NCBI GenBank assembly: GCA_029256005.1
Contig: JAQSYS010000018.1
Location: forward strand, 1 to 14,243
Direction of reading: 5' to 3'
Length of the DNA: 14,243 nucleotides
DNA from: Sedimentibacter sp.
GTDB taxonomy: Bacteria; Bacillota; Clostridia; Tissierellales; Sedimentibacteraceae
The position numbers and the translations under genes are program-made. Below, piece by piece: positions 1 through 6,376 of this stretch (positions are counted from its first letter, which is position 1; each line of letters begins with the position of its first letter). The notes beneath the pieces are model-generated. The model was not told the DNA's origin. It made no database searches and worked only from the letters and a program-made list of their open reading frames with translations.

Positions 1-564
1 GGTGTAATTGATTACAAAGAATATTTAAAGGAACTTAAAAAATTAGGATTGAAGGCACTCTTAGTTGGATATGAAACATTTAACGAAGAAGAAATGAACA
101 AGTATAACAAAAAGTCTACTACATCAGATAATTTTGAGGCTTCAAAAATATTGCGAGAGTTGGGAATAGATGTGTGGGCTTCCTTTATGGCTCATCCTGA
201 CTGGGACAAAAATGACTTTAAATTATTTAGAAGTTATATAAAAAAACTAAAACCACAAATAACTTCTATAAGCCCTCTAACCCCTTTTCCAAATCTGCCG
301 ATGTATGAAAAGTATGAAGACAGATTGCTGTACTCTAAACAAGATTTTGAAAAATGGAGCTTTGGACAGGTTATGATAAAACCATCTAAAATAAGCTTGC
401 GTAATTTCTATTTTGAACTCTTGAAAACAAACCTTTTTGTAAATTTATTTGTAAATAAAAATACTGAAATGATTAAAAAGTATGGTATAATCAATATCTA
501 CAGAATTATGGTCGGTTCTTTAAAGGCTGCTAGAAAATATATTGTATTGATGATGGAGAGTTGA
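1..564 (+). CDS. Radical SAM protein, C-terminal 187 residues (5'-truncated by window edge)
   Basis: The reading frame is open from base 1 to a TGA at 562-564, so the gene begins left of the window. The visible part looks like the last strands of a radical SAM TIM barrel plus a C-terminal extension. It has the VGYETFNEEEMNKYNKK stretch (compare the family pattern vGfES...l...nK), then ILRELGIDVWASFMAHPDWD (compare LkeaGIev...f..G.P) and a helical tail. This is typical of B12-binding-domain/radical SAM proteins of the BchE-like group. The CxxxCxxC cluster motif and any B12 domain would lie outside the window, so substrate and exact subfamily cannot be read. The exporter gene starts 2 nt after the stop, which suggests cotranscription. 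A TTG at 49 is in frame but is not a real start, because homology-like sequence continues upstream of it. Confidence 0.75.
   Translation, partial: GVIDYKEYLKELKKLGLKALLVGYETFNEEEMNKYNKKSTTSDNFEASKILRELGIDVWASFMAHPDWDKNDFKLFRSYIKKLKPQITSISPLTPFPNLPMYEKYEDRLLYSKQDFEKWSFGQVMIKPSKISLRNFYFELLKTNLFVNLFVNKNTEMIKKYGIINIYRIMVGSLKAARKYIVLMMES
555..560 (+). promoter_or_regulatory. Ribosome binding site that sets the eamA start
   Basis: GGAGAG lies 6 nt before the ATG at 567, inside the last codons of the radical SAM gene. The in-frame TTG at 561 abuts this site with no spacing, so ATG 567 is the better start. Confidence 0.6.
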
Positions 565-566
565 AA

Positions 567-1496
567 ATGAGGAAAAAGGATATTATCCTAGCGCTGCTTT
601 TAGTTACAATATGGGGCGTTAATTTTACAGTTATAAAGCTTGGGCTTGGTGGAGTGCCTTCAATGCTATTAGTCGCTCTGAGATATTTGCTGACAGTCTT
701 TCCAGCAATATTTTTCATTAAAAAACCAAACACAGAATGGAAGTATATAGTTATGTATGGTCTATTTGTTGGTGTTGGTCAATTCGCATGCTTGTTTTAT
801 GCTATGGAAATAGGAATGCCTGCAGGTATTGCTTCCATTGTGCTTCAAATTCAGGCATTTATATCTCCAGTTCTAGCTATGATATTTTTAAATGAAAAGC
901 TTAAAACCAAGCAAATTATAGGATTTATTATCGCAGCTTCAGGTCTTGTAATAATTGGGATGGCAAATGCAAAAAACGGAATTGATTCAATTCCTATAGC
1001 TGCAATAGCATTAAATTTACTGGCACCGTTCTTCTGGGCTGCCTCCAATATTGTTGCAAGAATAGCTTCAGATAAAGCTCAAACAAAGGGTGAAAAGCTT
1101 GACATGTTCAGCCTGGTTGTATGGTCGGGTTTAATTCCTCCAATTCCTATGCTTGGGTTATCGTTGGTGCTTGACACACCAGAAACAATTTGGAATGTTG
1201 TGACCAACCTAAGTGGTATTTCAATATTTGCAATAATATATCTTGCTTTTGGAGCAACATTATTTGGTTATGGTGTATGGAGTGTATTATTAGGGAAATA
1301 TCCTATGAGCAAGGTTGCACCACTACCCCTCACAGTTCCAATTATAGCGTTATTATCAGCAAGATTTGTGCTTCATGAGCAGCTTTCCAGTATGCAGTGG
1401 CTGGGCGTAACGGTTATTTTAATAGGACTTATAATTACGAATTTAAACCTAGAGATTATAACAAAACATTTTAAAAAAGAAAATAGTGAAGTATAA
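567..1496 (+). CDS. eamA: EamA/DMT-family exporter (O-acetylserine/cysteine exporter-like)
   Basis: This is a 309-residue integral membrane protein of the drug/metabolite transporter superfamily, with two EamA repeats and about ten hydrophobic segments. Similarity to E. coli EamA (YdeD) is recognisable throughout: the start RKKDIILALLLVTIWGVNF, then GMPAGIASIVLQIQAF at about 86-101, SLVVWSGLIPPIPM in the middle, and YLAFGATLFGYGVWSVLLGKY followed by VAPL in the second repeat. E. coli EamA exports cysteine-pathway metabolites, so export of an amino acid or related small metabolite across the cytoplasmic membrane is the likely role. Exact substrates cannot be inferred for this family. The ATG at 567 was chosen over the TTG at 561 because of the ribosome binding site spacing. 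The gene follows the radical SAM gene by 2 nt, so the transporter may handle that enzyme's product. Confidence 0.85.
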   Translation: MRKKDIILALLLVTIWGVNFTVIKLGLGGVPSMLLVALRYLLTVFPAIFFIKKPNTEWKYIVMYGLFVGVGQFACLFYAMEIGMPAGIASIVLQIQAFISPVLAMIFLNEKLKTKQIIGFIIAASGLVIIGMANAKNGIDSIPIAAIALNLLAPFFWAASNIVARIASDKAQTKGEKLDMFSLVVWSGLIPPIPMLGLSLVLDTPETIWNVVTNLSGISIFAIIYLAFGATLFGYGVWSVLLGKYPMSKVAPLPLTVPIIALLSARFVLHEQLSSMQWLGVTVILIGLIITNLNLEIITKHFKKENSEV

Positions 1497-1527
1497 AAAA
1501 AGCCAGACGATTATTCGTCTGGTTTTT
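1497..1527. terminator. Bidirectional Rho-independent terminator
   Basis: An 8-bp perfect stem (1503-1510 CCAGACGA with 1515-1522 TCGTCTGG) closes a TTAT loop. It is flanked by an A-run on the left and a T-run (1523-1527) on the right, so it can end transcription in both directions. It lies between the convergent eamA and lysA-dapF units, directly after the eamA stop and 6 nt beyond the dapF stop. Confidence 0.9.
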
Positions 1528-1532
1528 GATTC

Positions 1533-2369
1533 CTAATAGGCTAAATCTTCGTCCATTACTTTTCCAATTGCAACTATGTTTGTATCACCAATAAGATAAA
1601 GTTTTTCAACATTATTGTCTATTCGTTCAATCTCTATGAACAATTCTCCGCCCGGAACAATTATTTTCGCCTTGTTCCCCTTCAAATAACCTTTCAACAT
1701 AAGTGCGACAGCTACTGATGCTGAACCGGTTCCACAAGCCAATGTTATACCCTCTACTCCTCTTTCGTATGTTTTAACAATTGCAGTATTGTCATCCACA
1801 ACTTCAAAAAAGTTCACATTTGCTCCTTTTGGAAATCCTTCATAGAATCTGATTTTTCTGCCAACTTCAAACACTTCACTATCTTCAGATTTTTGCAGGT
1901 CATATTTTACTACTGCATGCGGCAGGCCAGGATTCCCTAATTCAATATAGGAACATTCATATTTTTTATTGTCTATTTCAATGTCATTGTCAAGCTTAAT
2001 AATTTCCGGTTTGTTCAGCAGAACTTTTACGAGTCTCTTTTCAAGGACCTCCGCACTCACAATTCCGGCTCCGGTTTCAAATTTCATTTTTTGTTTTGCT
2101 ATTTTGTTCAAAAATGCATAACGTGAAATACATCTAGCTCCGTTTCCACACATTTCGCCAATGCTTCCGTCTTGATTGTAAAAACGCATTTTAAAATCAG
2201 CGTCACCTTCAGGGAAATCCACCACCATAAACCCATCTGCTCCAATGGACACTTTTCTTTGGCATAATTTTTTTGCTATAGCAGATAACTTCTCAACCGG
2301 AATCTTAAGTTCCATATTGTTTATTATTATGAAGTCATTGCCTGCTCCCTGCATTTTTGTAAAATCCAT
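1533..2369 (-). CDS. dapF: Diaminopimelate epimerase
   Basis: The 278-residue length is normal for the family. The enzyme interconverts LL- and meso-diaminopimelate in the lysine and peptidoglycan-precursor pathway, in the cytosol and without cofactor. The N-terminal motif MQGAGNDFIIIN is present. The two catalytic cysteines sit in their expected contexts: C74 in GEMCGNGARC and C212 in ACGTGSAS. GNPGLPHAVV (about 145-154) and the segment KGANVNFFEV are also family hallmarks. The start is supported by a GTGAGG-type ribosome binding site on the minus strand about 9 nt upstream. The gene starts 18 nt after the lysA stop and is the distal gene of a lysA-dapF operon that ends at the bidirectional terminator. 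Confidence 0.97.
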   Translation of the reverse strand: MDFTKMQGAGNDFIIINNMELKIPVEKLSAIAKKLCQRKVSIGADGFMVVDFPEGDADFKMRFYNQDGSIGEMCGNGARCISRYAFLNKIAKQKMKFETGAGIVSAEVLEKRLVKVLLNKPEIIKLDNDIEIDNKKYECSYIELGNPGLPHAVVKYDLQKSEDSEVFEVGRKIRFYEGFPKGANVNFFEVVDDNTAIVKTYERGVEGITLACGTGSASVAVALMLKGYLKGNKAKIIVPGGELFIEIERIDNNVEKLYLIGDTNIVAIGKVMDEDLAY

Positions 2370-2387
2370 AAAATTCGCCTCACATTA

Positions 2388-3686
2388 TTATTTTAATGAT
2401 TCCGGTATTACTTCATTAGCTATCATATGGTCAAATGTCTGTCTCTTAACTATTACTTCTGATTTGCCTTTTTTTACAAGCACTGTTGCTAGCAAAGGAT
2501 TCTTGTTGTAATTGCTTGCCATAGTATATCCATATGCTCCTGTTGAAAATACTGCAAAAATATCTCCTCTTTCTGCATTTGCAATTTTAGCATCTCTGAT
2601 AAGTATATCTCCCGATTCACAGCATTTCCCGCATATTGTAACAACATCTGTCTTTGGTTCTTCTGCCTTATTGGCAATAACGCCTTCATATACAGCTTGA
2701 TATAGTGCAGGTCTTATGTTGTCTGTCATACCACCGTCCACAGATACATATTTTCTGATTCCCTTTATATCTTTAATTGTTCCGATTGTGTAAAGTGTTA
2801 TACCTGCTTCACCAACGATGCTTCTGCCTGGTTCTATAACTATTTCCGGTCGAGTAATATTTAAATCCTTGCAGAAATTTTCTATTCTTTCCATCATAGG
2901 GTCAAGGAAATATGCATATGGTTTTTTATCATCAGCACCTGTGTACTTGATTCCAAATCCACCGCCTATATTCAATTCCGGTGTAACAAAATTATATTTA
3001 TCTTTTGTGTCTTTTATTAATTTTAATGCAATATCCAATGCTTGTAAATGTGATCCATTGTTATGAAGCTGTGAACCCACATGAAAATGGAATCCCAAAA
3101 AATCTACATACTTTGAATTAATTGCTTGCTCTATAGCTGGGAAAATCACTTCATCATCTAGTGGTATTCCAAACTTTGAATCTTTCTTTCCTGTAACTAT
3201 ATAGTCGTGTGAATCGCTTTTAACTCCTGGAGTTATTCTGTAGAGGATACTCATCTTCTTTCCCTTTTCTCTACATACTTTTTCAATAATTCCAAGCTCA
3301 TCAAGACCATCAACAATTATTCTTCCAATATTGTAATCAACGGCCAGTTCCAATTCTTCAACTGATTTATTGTTACCATTAAATTCAATTTTTTCAGCAG
3401 GAAAATCAGCTTTTATTGCCGTATATAGTTCTCCTCCTGATACAACATCCATGCACAATCCTTCTCTTTCAATGATTTTACACATAGAAAGAGTTAAAAA
3501 TGCCTTTGATGCATAGGCAGCTCTTGTTTTTTCATATTTCTTTAAAAAAGTTTCTCTTATTTCTTTGCATTTTTCAACAATTGCAGTTTCGCTCATAACA
3601 TATAAAGGCGTTCCATATTTTTCTGCTAATTCTACTGTATTGCAACCATCAAAAAACAATGTATTATTTCTTAATTCTATATCCAT
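2388..3686 (-). CDS. lysA: Diaminopimelate decarboxylase
   Basis: This 432-residue PLP enzyme of fold type III (alanine racemase-like barrel) decarboxylates meso-DAP to L-lysine, the last step of lysine synthesis. Visible features: the PLP-binding lysine K61 in AYASKAF; HFHVGSQ at 200-206; the glycine-rich phosphate loop GGGFG at 241-245; EPGRSIVGEAG from 285; and the second-subunit active-site segment CGKCCESGD at 352-360, with C356 and E357. C-terminal GAYGYTMASNYN is typical. The ATG is preceded by a GAGGAG ribosome binding site. The gene is first in an operon with dapF and has a clear sigma-A promoter upstream. DapF just downstream would supply the meso isomer that is the substrate. Confidence 0.97.
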   Translation of the reverse strand: MDIELRNNTLFFDGCNTVELAEKYGTPLYVMSETAIVEKCKEIRETFLKKYEKTRAAYASKAFLTLSMCKIIEREGLCMDVVSGGELYTAIKADFPAEKIEFNGNNKSVEELELAVDYNIGRIIVDGLDELGIIEKVCREKGKKMSILYRITPGVKSDSHDYIVTGKKDSKFGIPLDDEVIFPAIEQAINSKYVDFLGFHFHVGSQLHNNGSHLQALDIALKLIKDTKDKYNFVTPELNIGGGFGIKYTGADDKKPYAYFLDPMMERIENFCKDLNITRPEIVIEPGRSIVGEAGITLYTIGTIKDIKGIRKYVSVDGGMTDNIRPALYQAVYEGVIANKAEEPKTDVVTICGKCCESGDILIRDAKIANAERGDIFAVFSTGAYGYTMASNYNKNPLLATVLVKKGKSEVIVKRQTFDHMIANEVIPESLK

Positions 3687-3738
3687 ATATTTTTATCTCC
3701 TCTTCAAATATTTTTTGGAGTTGTTTACTTAGTTATTT

Positions 3739-3750
3739 AATAGGGCTTTG
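3739..3750. other. Short motif in the lysA leader, similar to one upstream of murA
   Basis: AATAGGGCTTTG on the + strand lies 53-64 nt before the lysA start. A near copy, AATAAGGGCTTTG, is at 12304-12316, 62-74 nt before the murA start, in the same orientation. Eight bases (GGGCTTTG) match exactly and the rest differ by one inserted A. The significance is uncertain in such AT-rich DNA. Confidence 0.2.
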
Positions 3751-3791
3751 ACCGTTATTCAACGTTTATATTTATTATTAGTTTATTCGCA

Positions 3792-3820
3792 ATTATAACA
3801 AATCATATACAAGCTTTCAA
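3792..3820 (-). promoter_or_regulatory. Sigma-A promoter for lysA-dapF
   Basis: Reading the minus strand, TTGAAA (3820-3815) and TATAAT (3797-3792) are separated by exactly 17 nt, and a TG one base before the -10 makes it an extended -10 element. The predicted start is near 3785, which leaves a leader of about 100 nt before lysA. That is too short for a full lysine riboswitch, and no L-box-like fold was recognised. Confidence 0.75.
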
Positions 3821-3869
3821 TAAATTATTTTACAACCTGCAAAATTACTTTTATATTTATTAAAGAAGT

Positions 3870-3904
3870 ATAGATAAAACCCCATCAACAGGAGTTTTAT
3901 CTAT
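3870..3904 (-). terminator. Probable terminator of the spmA-spmB-S66 peptidase operon
   Basis: An inverted repeat pairs 3870-3880 with 3894-3904 over 11 bp. After one mismatch, two more C-G pairs form around a loop of about 7 nt. It lies immediately after the S66 peptidase stop codon. The T-tract on the minus strand is imperfect (acttcttt), so termination efficiency is uncertain. Confidence 0.6.
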
Positions 3905-3908
3905 TCTA

Positions 3909-4823
3909 TTAAATGTAAAATTTTATCATTTTTAATTTTGTATCCATAACGCAGTTACATCCAAGCGGTATTGTTGACATAGGGAAACAATGACCTGATT
4001 TTATATTGTACATAACAGGTTTTTTATAATCTGCAAGCACATCTTTTAACATCTCAACAACTGTATAGGCTTCATCTTTTTCATTAATACAGTCAGAAAA
4101 ATCACCAAAGATTATTCCTGCTGCTTCTTCAAGCTTATTTGAATATTTTAGTTGATACATCATCCTATCCAATCTTCTTACATTTTCATCAACATCTTCT
4201 ATAAATAAAATTTTCCCTTTTGTATCAATTTCATATTCTGTCCCTATCATTGAAACTATTAATGATAAATTGCCACCAACAATTGTTCCTTCAGCAGTAC
4301 CGTCAAACATAACTTTAAAATCTTCACCAATCGGATTCCTTAGAATTAACTCACCTTGCATATTCAATGCTTTTTCAAAACTCGTCCTAGTAAATTCGTC
4401 ATATGCATTAAGCATATTTGACTTTACCATTGGCCCATGAAATGTTACAAATCCACATTTCTGATTAAAGTTAATATTTAAATTTGTCACATCGCTGTAT
4501 CCGACAAATATTTTAGGATTATTCTTAATCATATTGAAATCGATTTTATCCATGGCATGAGAGCTTGTGTCTCCTCCCCTTATACACCATATAGCTTTAA
4601 TTTCTGTGTCAGCAAACATCTCATTTATTTCTTTTGCCTTTTCTTCTCCTGTTCCAGCGGAATACCCATGAATAGAAAGATAATTACATTTACCCATCTT
4701 TACTTTATATCCCATGTCTTCAACCAGCTTTTTACATAAAACAGCTTGCTCTTTTGTAACAGGTGAAGATGGCGCTATTATTGCTATGGTATCACCTTTT
4801 CTTAATTTTTCCGGAAAAATCAT
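3909..4823 (-). CDS. ldcA: S66-family serine carboxypeptidase (LD-carboxypeptidase/MccF-like)
   Basis: The 304-residue length is standard for family S66, which includes muramoyltetrapeptide L,D-carboxypeptidase LdcA and the microcin C self-immunity peptidase MccF. The start KLRKGDTIAIIAPSSPV is typical. The Ser-Glu-His triad is readable: S110 in FVGYSDVTNL, E209 in ILFIEDVDE and H278 in KSGHCFPMS. IRGGDTSS at 81-88 occupies the oxyanion/substrate-loop position. There is no signal peptide, so it acts in the cytosol. LdcA enzymes remove the terminal D-Ala from DAP-containing murein tetrapeptides during recycling; MccF enzymes cleave peptidyl-nucleotide conjugates. Sequence alone does not choose between them, and the symbol is a family label. 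It is the last gene of a unit with spmA and spmB, 21 nt after spmB, with a GGAGA ribosome binding site. Confidence 0.88.
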   Translation of the reverse strand: MIFPEKLRKGDTIAIIAPSSPVTKEQAVLCKKLVEDMGYKVKMGKCNYLSIHGYSAGTGEEKAKEINEMFADTEIKAIWCIRGGDTSSHAMDKIDFNMIKNNPKIFVGYSDVTNLNINFNQKCGFVTFHGPMVKSNMLNAYDEFTRTSFEKALNMQGELILRNPIGEDFKVMFDGTAEGTIVGGNLSLIVSMIGTEYEIDTKGKILFIEDVDENVRRLDRMMYQLKYSNKLEEAAGIIFGDFSDCINEKDEAYTVVEMLKDVLADYKKPVMYNIKSGHCFPMSTIPLGCNCVMDTKLKMIKFYI

Positions 4824-4844
4824 ATTTTATATCTCCAATTTTTA

Positions 4845-5378
4845 TTAAAATACTAGGTTTGTTATTATTACAGCTGAAATTAAACTTATCAAATCAACAA
4901 GTAACCCTACAGATATTGCATGTCTTGTCTGGCTTATTTTAACAGAACCAAAGTATACTGCTATAACATACATTGTTGTTTCTGTTGAACCCATTGCAAC
5001 AGAAGCCATTCTTCCTATCAGCGAATCTGCACCATAAGTTTCAAATAATTCCACCATCATACCCTGTGCTCCACCACCAGATAATGATCTCATGATGCCC
5101 ATTGGTAATATCTCAGCAGGCATTCCTATTAAGTTAGTTACTGGTGTGAATATTTTCACAACAAAGTCCATTGCACCTGATGCCCTAAATATTCCAATCG
5201 CCGCCAACATAGCTACCAAATATGGAATAATCCTTACTGCTGTATTGAATCCATCCTTAGCACCTTCAACAAAGACTTCATAAACTCTTACTTTCTTTAT
5301 ATATCCGTATAGTGGTATGCCAATTAGTAAAACAGGTATTGCATATAATGATATGTTACTCATAATTGACTGAAACAT
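4845..5378 (-). CDS. spmB: Spore maturation protein B (nucleoside-recognition/Gate-domain membrane protein)
   Basis: This 177-residue multi-spanning membrane protein matches SpmB in length and in motifs. These include the N-terminal LYAIPVLLIGIPLYGYIKKV, then VYEVFVEGAKDGF, IIPYLVAMLAAIGIFRASGAMD, the segment LPMGIMRSLSGGGAQG, and GSTETTMYVIAVYFGSV near the C-terminus. The family carries the Gate/nucleoside-recognition fold also found in nucleoside transporters and FeoB. In Bacillus subtilis, SpmA and SpmB are needed for proper spore core dehydration, with unknown biochemical activity. Its ribosome binding site overlaps the spmA stop codon (TAAGGAGG, 5386-5393), so translation of the two is probably coupled. 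The partner gene is spmA, 12 nt upstream. Confidence 0.93.
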   Translation of the reverse strand: MFQSIMSNISLYAIPVLLIGIPLYGYIKKVRVYEVFVEGAKDGFNTAVRIIPYLVAMLAAIGIFRASGAMDFVVKIFTPVTNLIGMPAEILPMGIMRSLSGGGAQGMMVELFETYGADSLIGRMASVAMGSTETTMYVIAVYFGSVKISQTRHAISVGLLVDLISLISAVIITNLVF

Positions 5379-5390
5379 GTTATATCCTCC

Positions 5391-6020
5391 TTACACATTC
5401 TCAATGTGAGCTTTGTCTTTGTCTATGAAATTTTCAACTCTATATTTTTTCCTCTTTGCAAATAATTTAGTGAGAATTATTGCTGAAGTTGCAGATACTA
5501 AAGTTGATACTAGTATAGGTCCTATTACCTCAGTTGGGTTTGTTGAACCAGCTGCCACTCTTAATCCAATGATGGTTGCTGGTATTAAAGCAACACATGC
5601 ATCATTTAACGCCATGAACATTACCATTGAATCTGTTGCTATTCCCTTATGCTCATTAAGAGAATCTAATTCTTGCATAGCTTTTAGTCCAAGTGGTGTT
5701 GCGGCATTACCAAGACCAAGCATGTTTGCTGAGATATTCATTACCATTGCTCCCATTGCTGGATGATCTTCTGGAATATCTGTAAATAGCCTTTTCATTA
5801 CTGGGCTTAGCGCCTTACCTAATATTTTTACCAATCCTGATTTTTCTGCTATAGCCATTATACCTAACCAAAGAGTCATTGTTCCTATTAACCCTATACA
5901 AATTTCTACAGCTGTATTAGCAAAATTGAATGCTGCATCACTTACAGCTTGTACATTTCCCGTAAATATTGCTGTTATTACTCCAATAACTATTAATCCT
6001 AACCAGATTACATTAAGCAT
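5391..6020 (-). CDS. spmA: Spore maturation protein A (nucleoside-recognition/Gate-domain membrane protein)
   Basis: This 209-residue membrane protein is closely similar in layout to Bacillus SpmA. It has the start MLNVIWLGLIVIGVI, the membrane segment MTLWLGIMAIAEKSGL, then LFTDIPEDHPAMGAMVMN and the hallmark NMLGLGNAATPLGLKAM. It continues with a segment around NDACVALIPATIIGLR and a basic cytoplasmic tail. The family role is known genetically (spore core dehydration, together with SpmB) but not biochemically. A GGGAG ribosome binding site precedes the ATG. It is the first gene of the spmA-spmB-S66 peptidase unit. A sigma-54-type promoter lies about 100 bp upstream, which is unusual for an spm operon. 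Confidence 0.94.
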   Translation of the reverse strand: MLNVIWLGLIVIGVITAIFTGNVQAVSDAAFNFANTAVEICIGLIGTMTLWLGIMAIAEKSGLVKILGKALSPVMKRLFTDIPEDHPAMGAMVMNISANMLGLGNAATPLGLKAMQELDSLNEHKGIATDSMVMFMALNDACVALIPATIIGLRVAAGSTNPTEVIGPILVSTLVSATSAIILTKLFAKRKKYRVENFIDKDKAHIENV

Positions 6021-6116
6021 TTCTTTTCTCCCTTCACAAATGATTATGATTTTTTATTAATGTTAATGATGAAAAAAATAAGTACTCCTTCCTATATTTT
6101 ATGTTCTATATTAATA

Positions 6117-6134
6117 AAGCAATTACTATACCAA
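6117..6134 (-). promoter_or_regulatory. Sigma-54 (-24/-12) promoter for spmA-spmB-S66 peptidase
   Basis: The minus strand reads TTGGTATAGTAATTGCTT. The invariant GG (-24) and GC (-12) are exactly 10 nt apart, and the flanks fit the consensus TTGGCAC-N5-TTGCW except at the less conserved CAC. Predicted transcription start is near 6108, giving a leader of about 88 nt. The preceding gene encodes a GAFTGA-containing sigma-54 activator, which makes a chance match less likely. Confidence 0.75.
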
Positions 6135-6196
6135 TTTTAATCAATTGTGTAAATTTATTAAATTATTTCATTATGCATTGAAATTTCAACTTATAA

Positions 6197-6222
6197 TCTT
6201 GAGGCTTATAAAAATCTCAAGA
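6197..6222. promoter_or_regulatory. Inverted repeat upstream of the sigma-54 promoter
   Basis: TCTTGAG (6197-6203) and CTCAAGA (6216-6222) form a perfect 7-bp inverted repeat with a 12-nt spacer. Its centre is about 100 bp before the predicted spmA start site, the usual distance of an activator site. No T-run follows on the minus strand, so it is not a convincing terminator. It is an alternative or additional activator site. Confidence 0.35.
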
Positions 6223-6328
6223 CAAAACACAACATTTTTTTATTATTTTTTCCGATAATTCGAACTTTTATTTTATATGTACTCACATTAGATCAGCAAG
6301 ATTGCTAATTAATTAACAAAATAATAAA

Positions 6329-6346
6329 ATTCCGAAATTTCGGAAT
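6329..6346. promoter_or_regulatory. Perfect 18-bp palindrome, candidate upstream activator site 1
   Basis: ATTCCGAAATTTCGGAAT is a perfect palindrome 220-230 bp upstream of the predicted spmA start site. A second copy follows 20 bp away. The alternative reading is a terminator hairpin for the activator gene: a 7-bp stem with an AATT loop, followed on the minus strand by TTTATTATTTT. Confidence 0.55.
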
Positions 6347-6349
6347 ACT

Positions 6350-6365
6350 TTCCTTAATTTCGGAA
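6350..6365. promoter_or_regulatory. Candidate upstream activator site 2
   Basis: TTCCTTAATTTCGGAA matches the 16-bp core of the neighbouring palindrome (TTCCGAAATTTCGGAA) at 14 of 16 positions. The two centres are 20 bp apart, about two helical turns, so bound dimers would lie on roughly the same face. The site starts about 11 bp past the activator gene's stop codon. Confidence 0.5.
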
Positions 6366-6376
6366 TTATTTATAAT

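Larger units (their letters stand above)
6021..6376. other. 356-nt regulatory gap between the sigma-54 activator gene and spmA
   Basis: This is the longest stretch without a gene in the window and is very AT-rich. It holds the spmA ribosome binding site, a -24/-12 promoter (6117-6134), an inverted repeat (6197-6222), a weak palindrome-like site (6250-6265) and two strong palindromic sites (6329-6346 and 6350-6365). No coding sequence or structured RNA was recognised. Confidence 0.7.

Noticed and set aside
561..563. TTG as the start of the eamA gene
   Set aside because: It abuts the GGAGAG site with no spacing. ATG 567 has 6-nt spacing and matches the family N-terminus.
3687..3908. Lysine riboswitch (L-box) upstream of lysA
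   Set aside because: The leader after the predicted start site is only about 100 nt and no L-box-like helices were recognised.
5413..5766. Open frame of 117 codons on the + strand inside spmA
   Set aside because: It is antisense to spmA, which has clear family motifs over the same bases. It has no ribosome binding site and no recognisable protein features.
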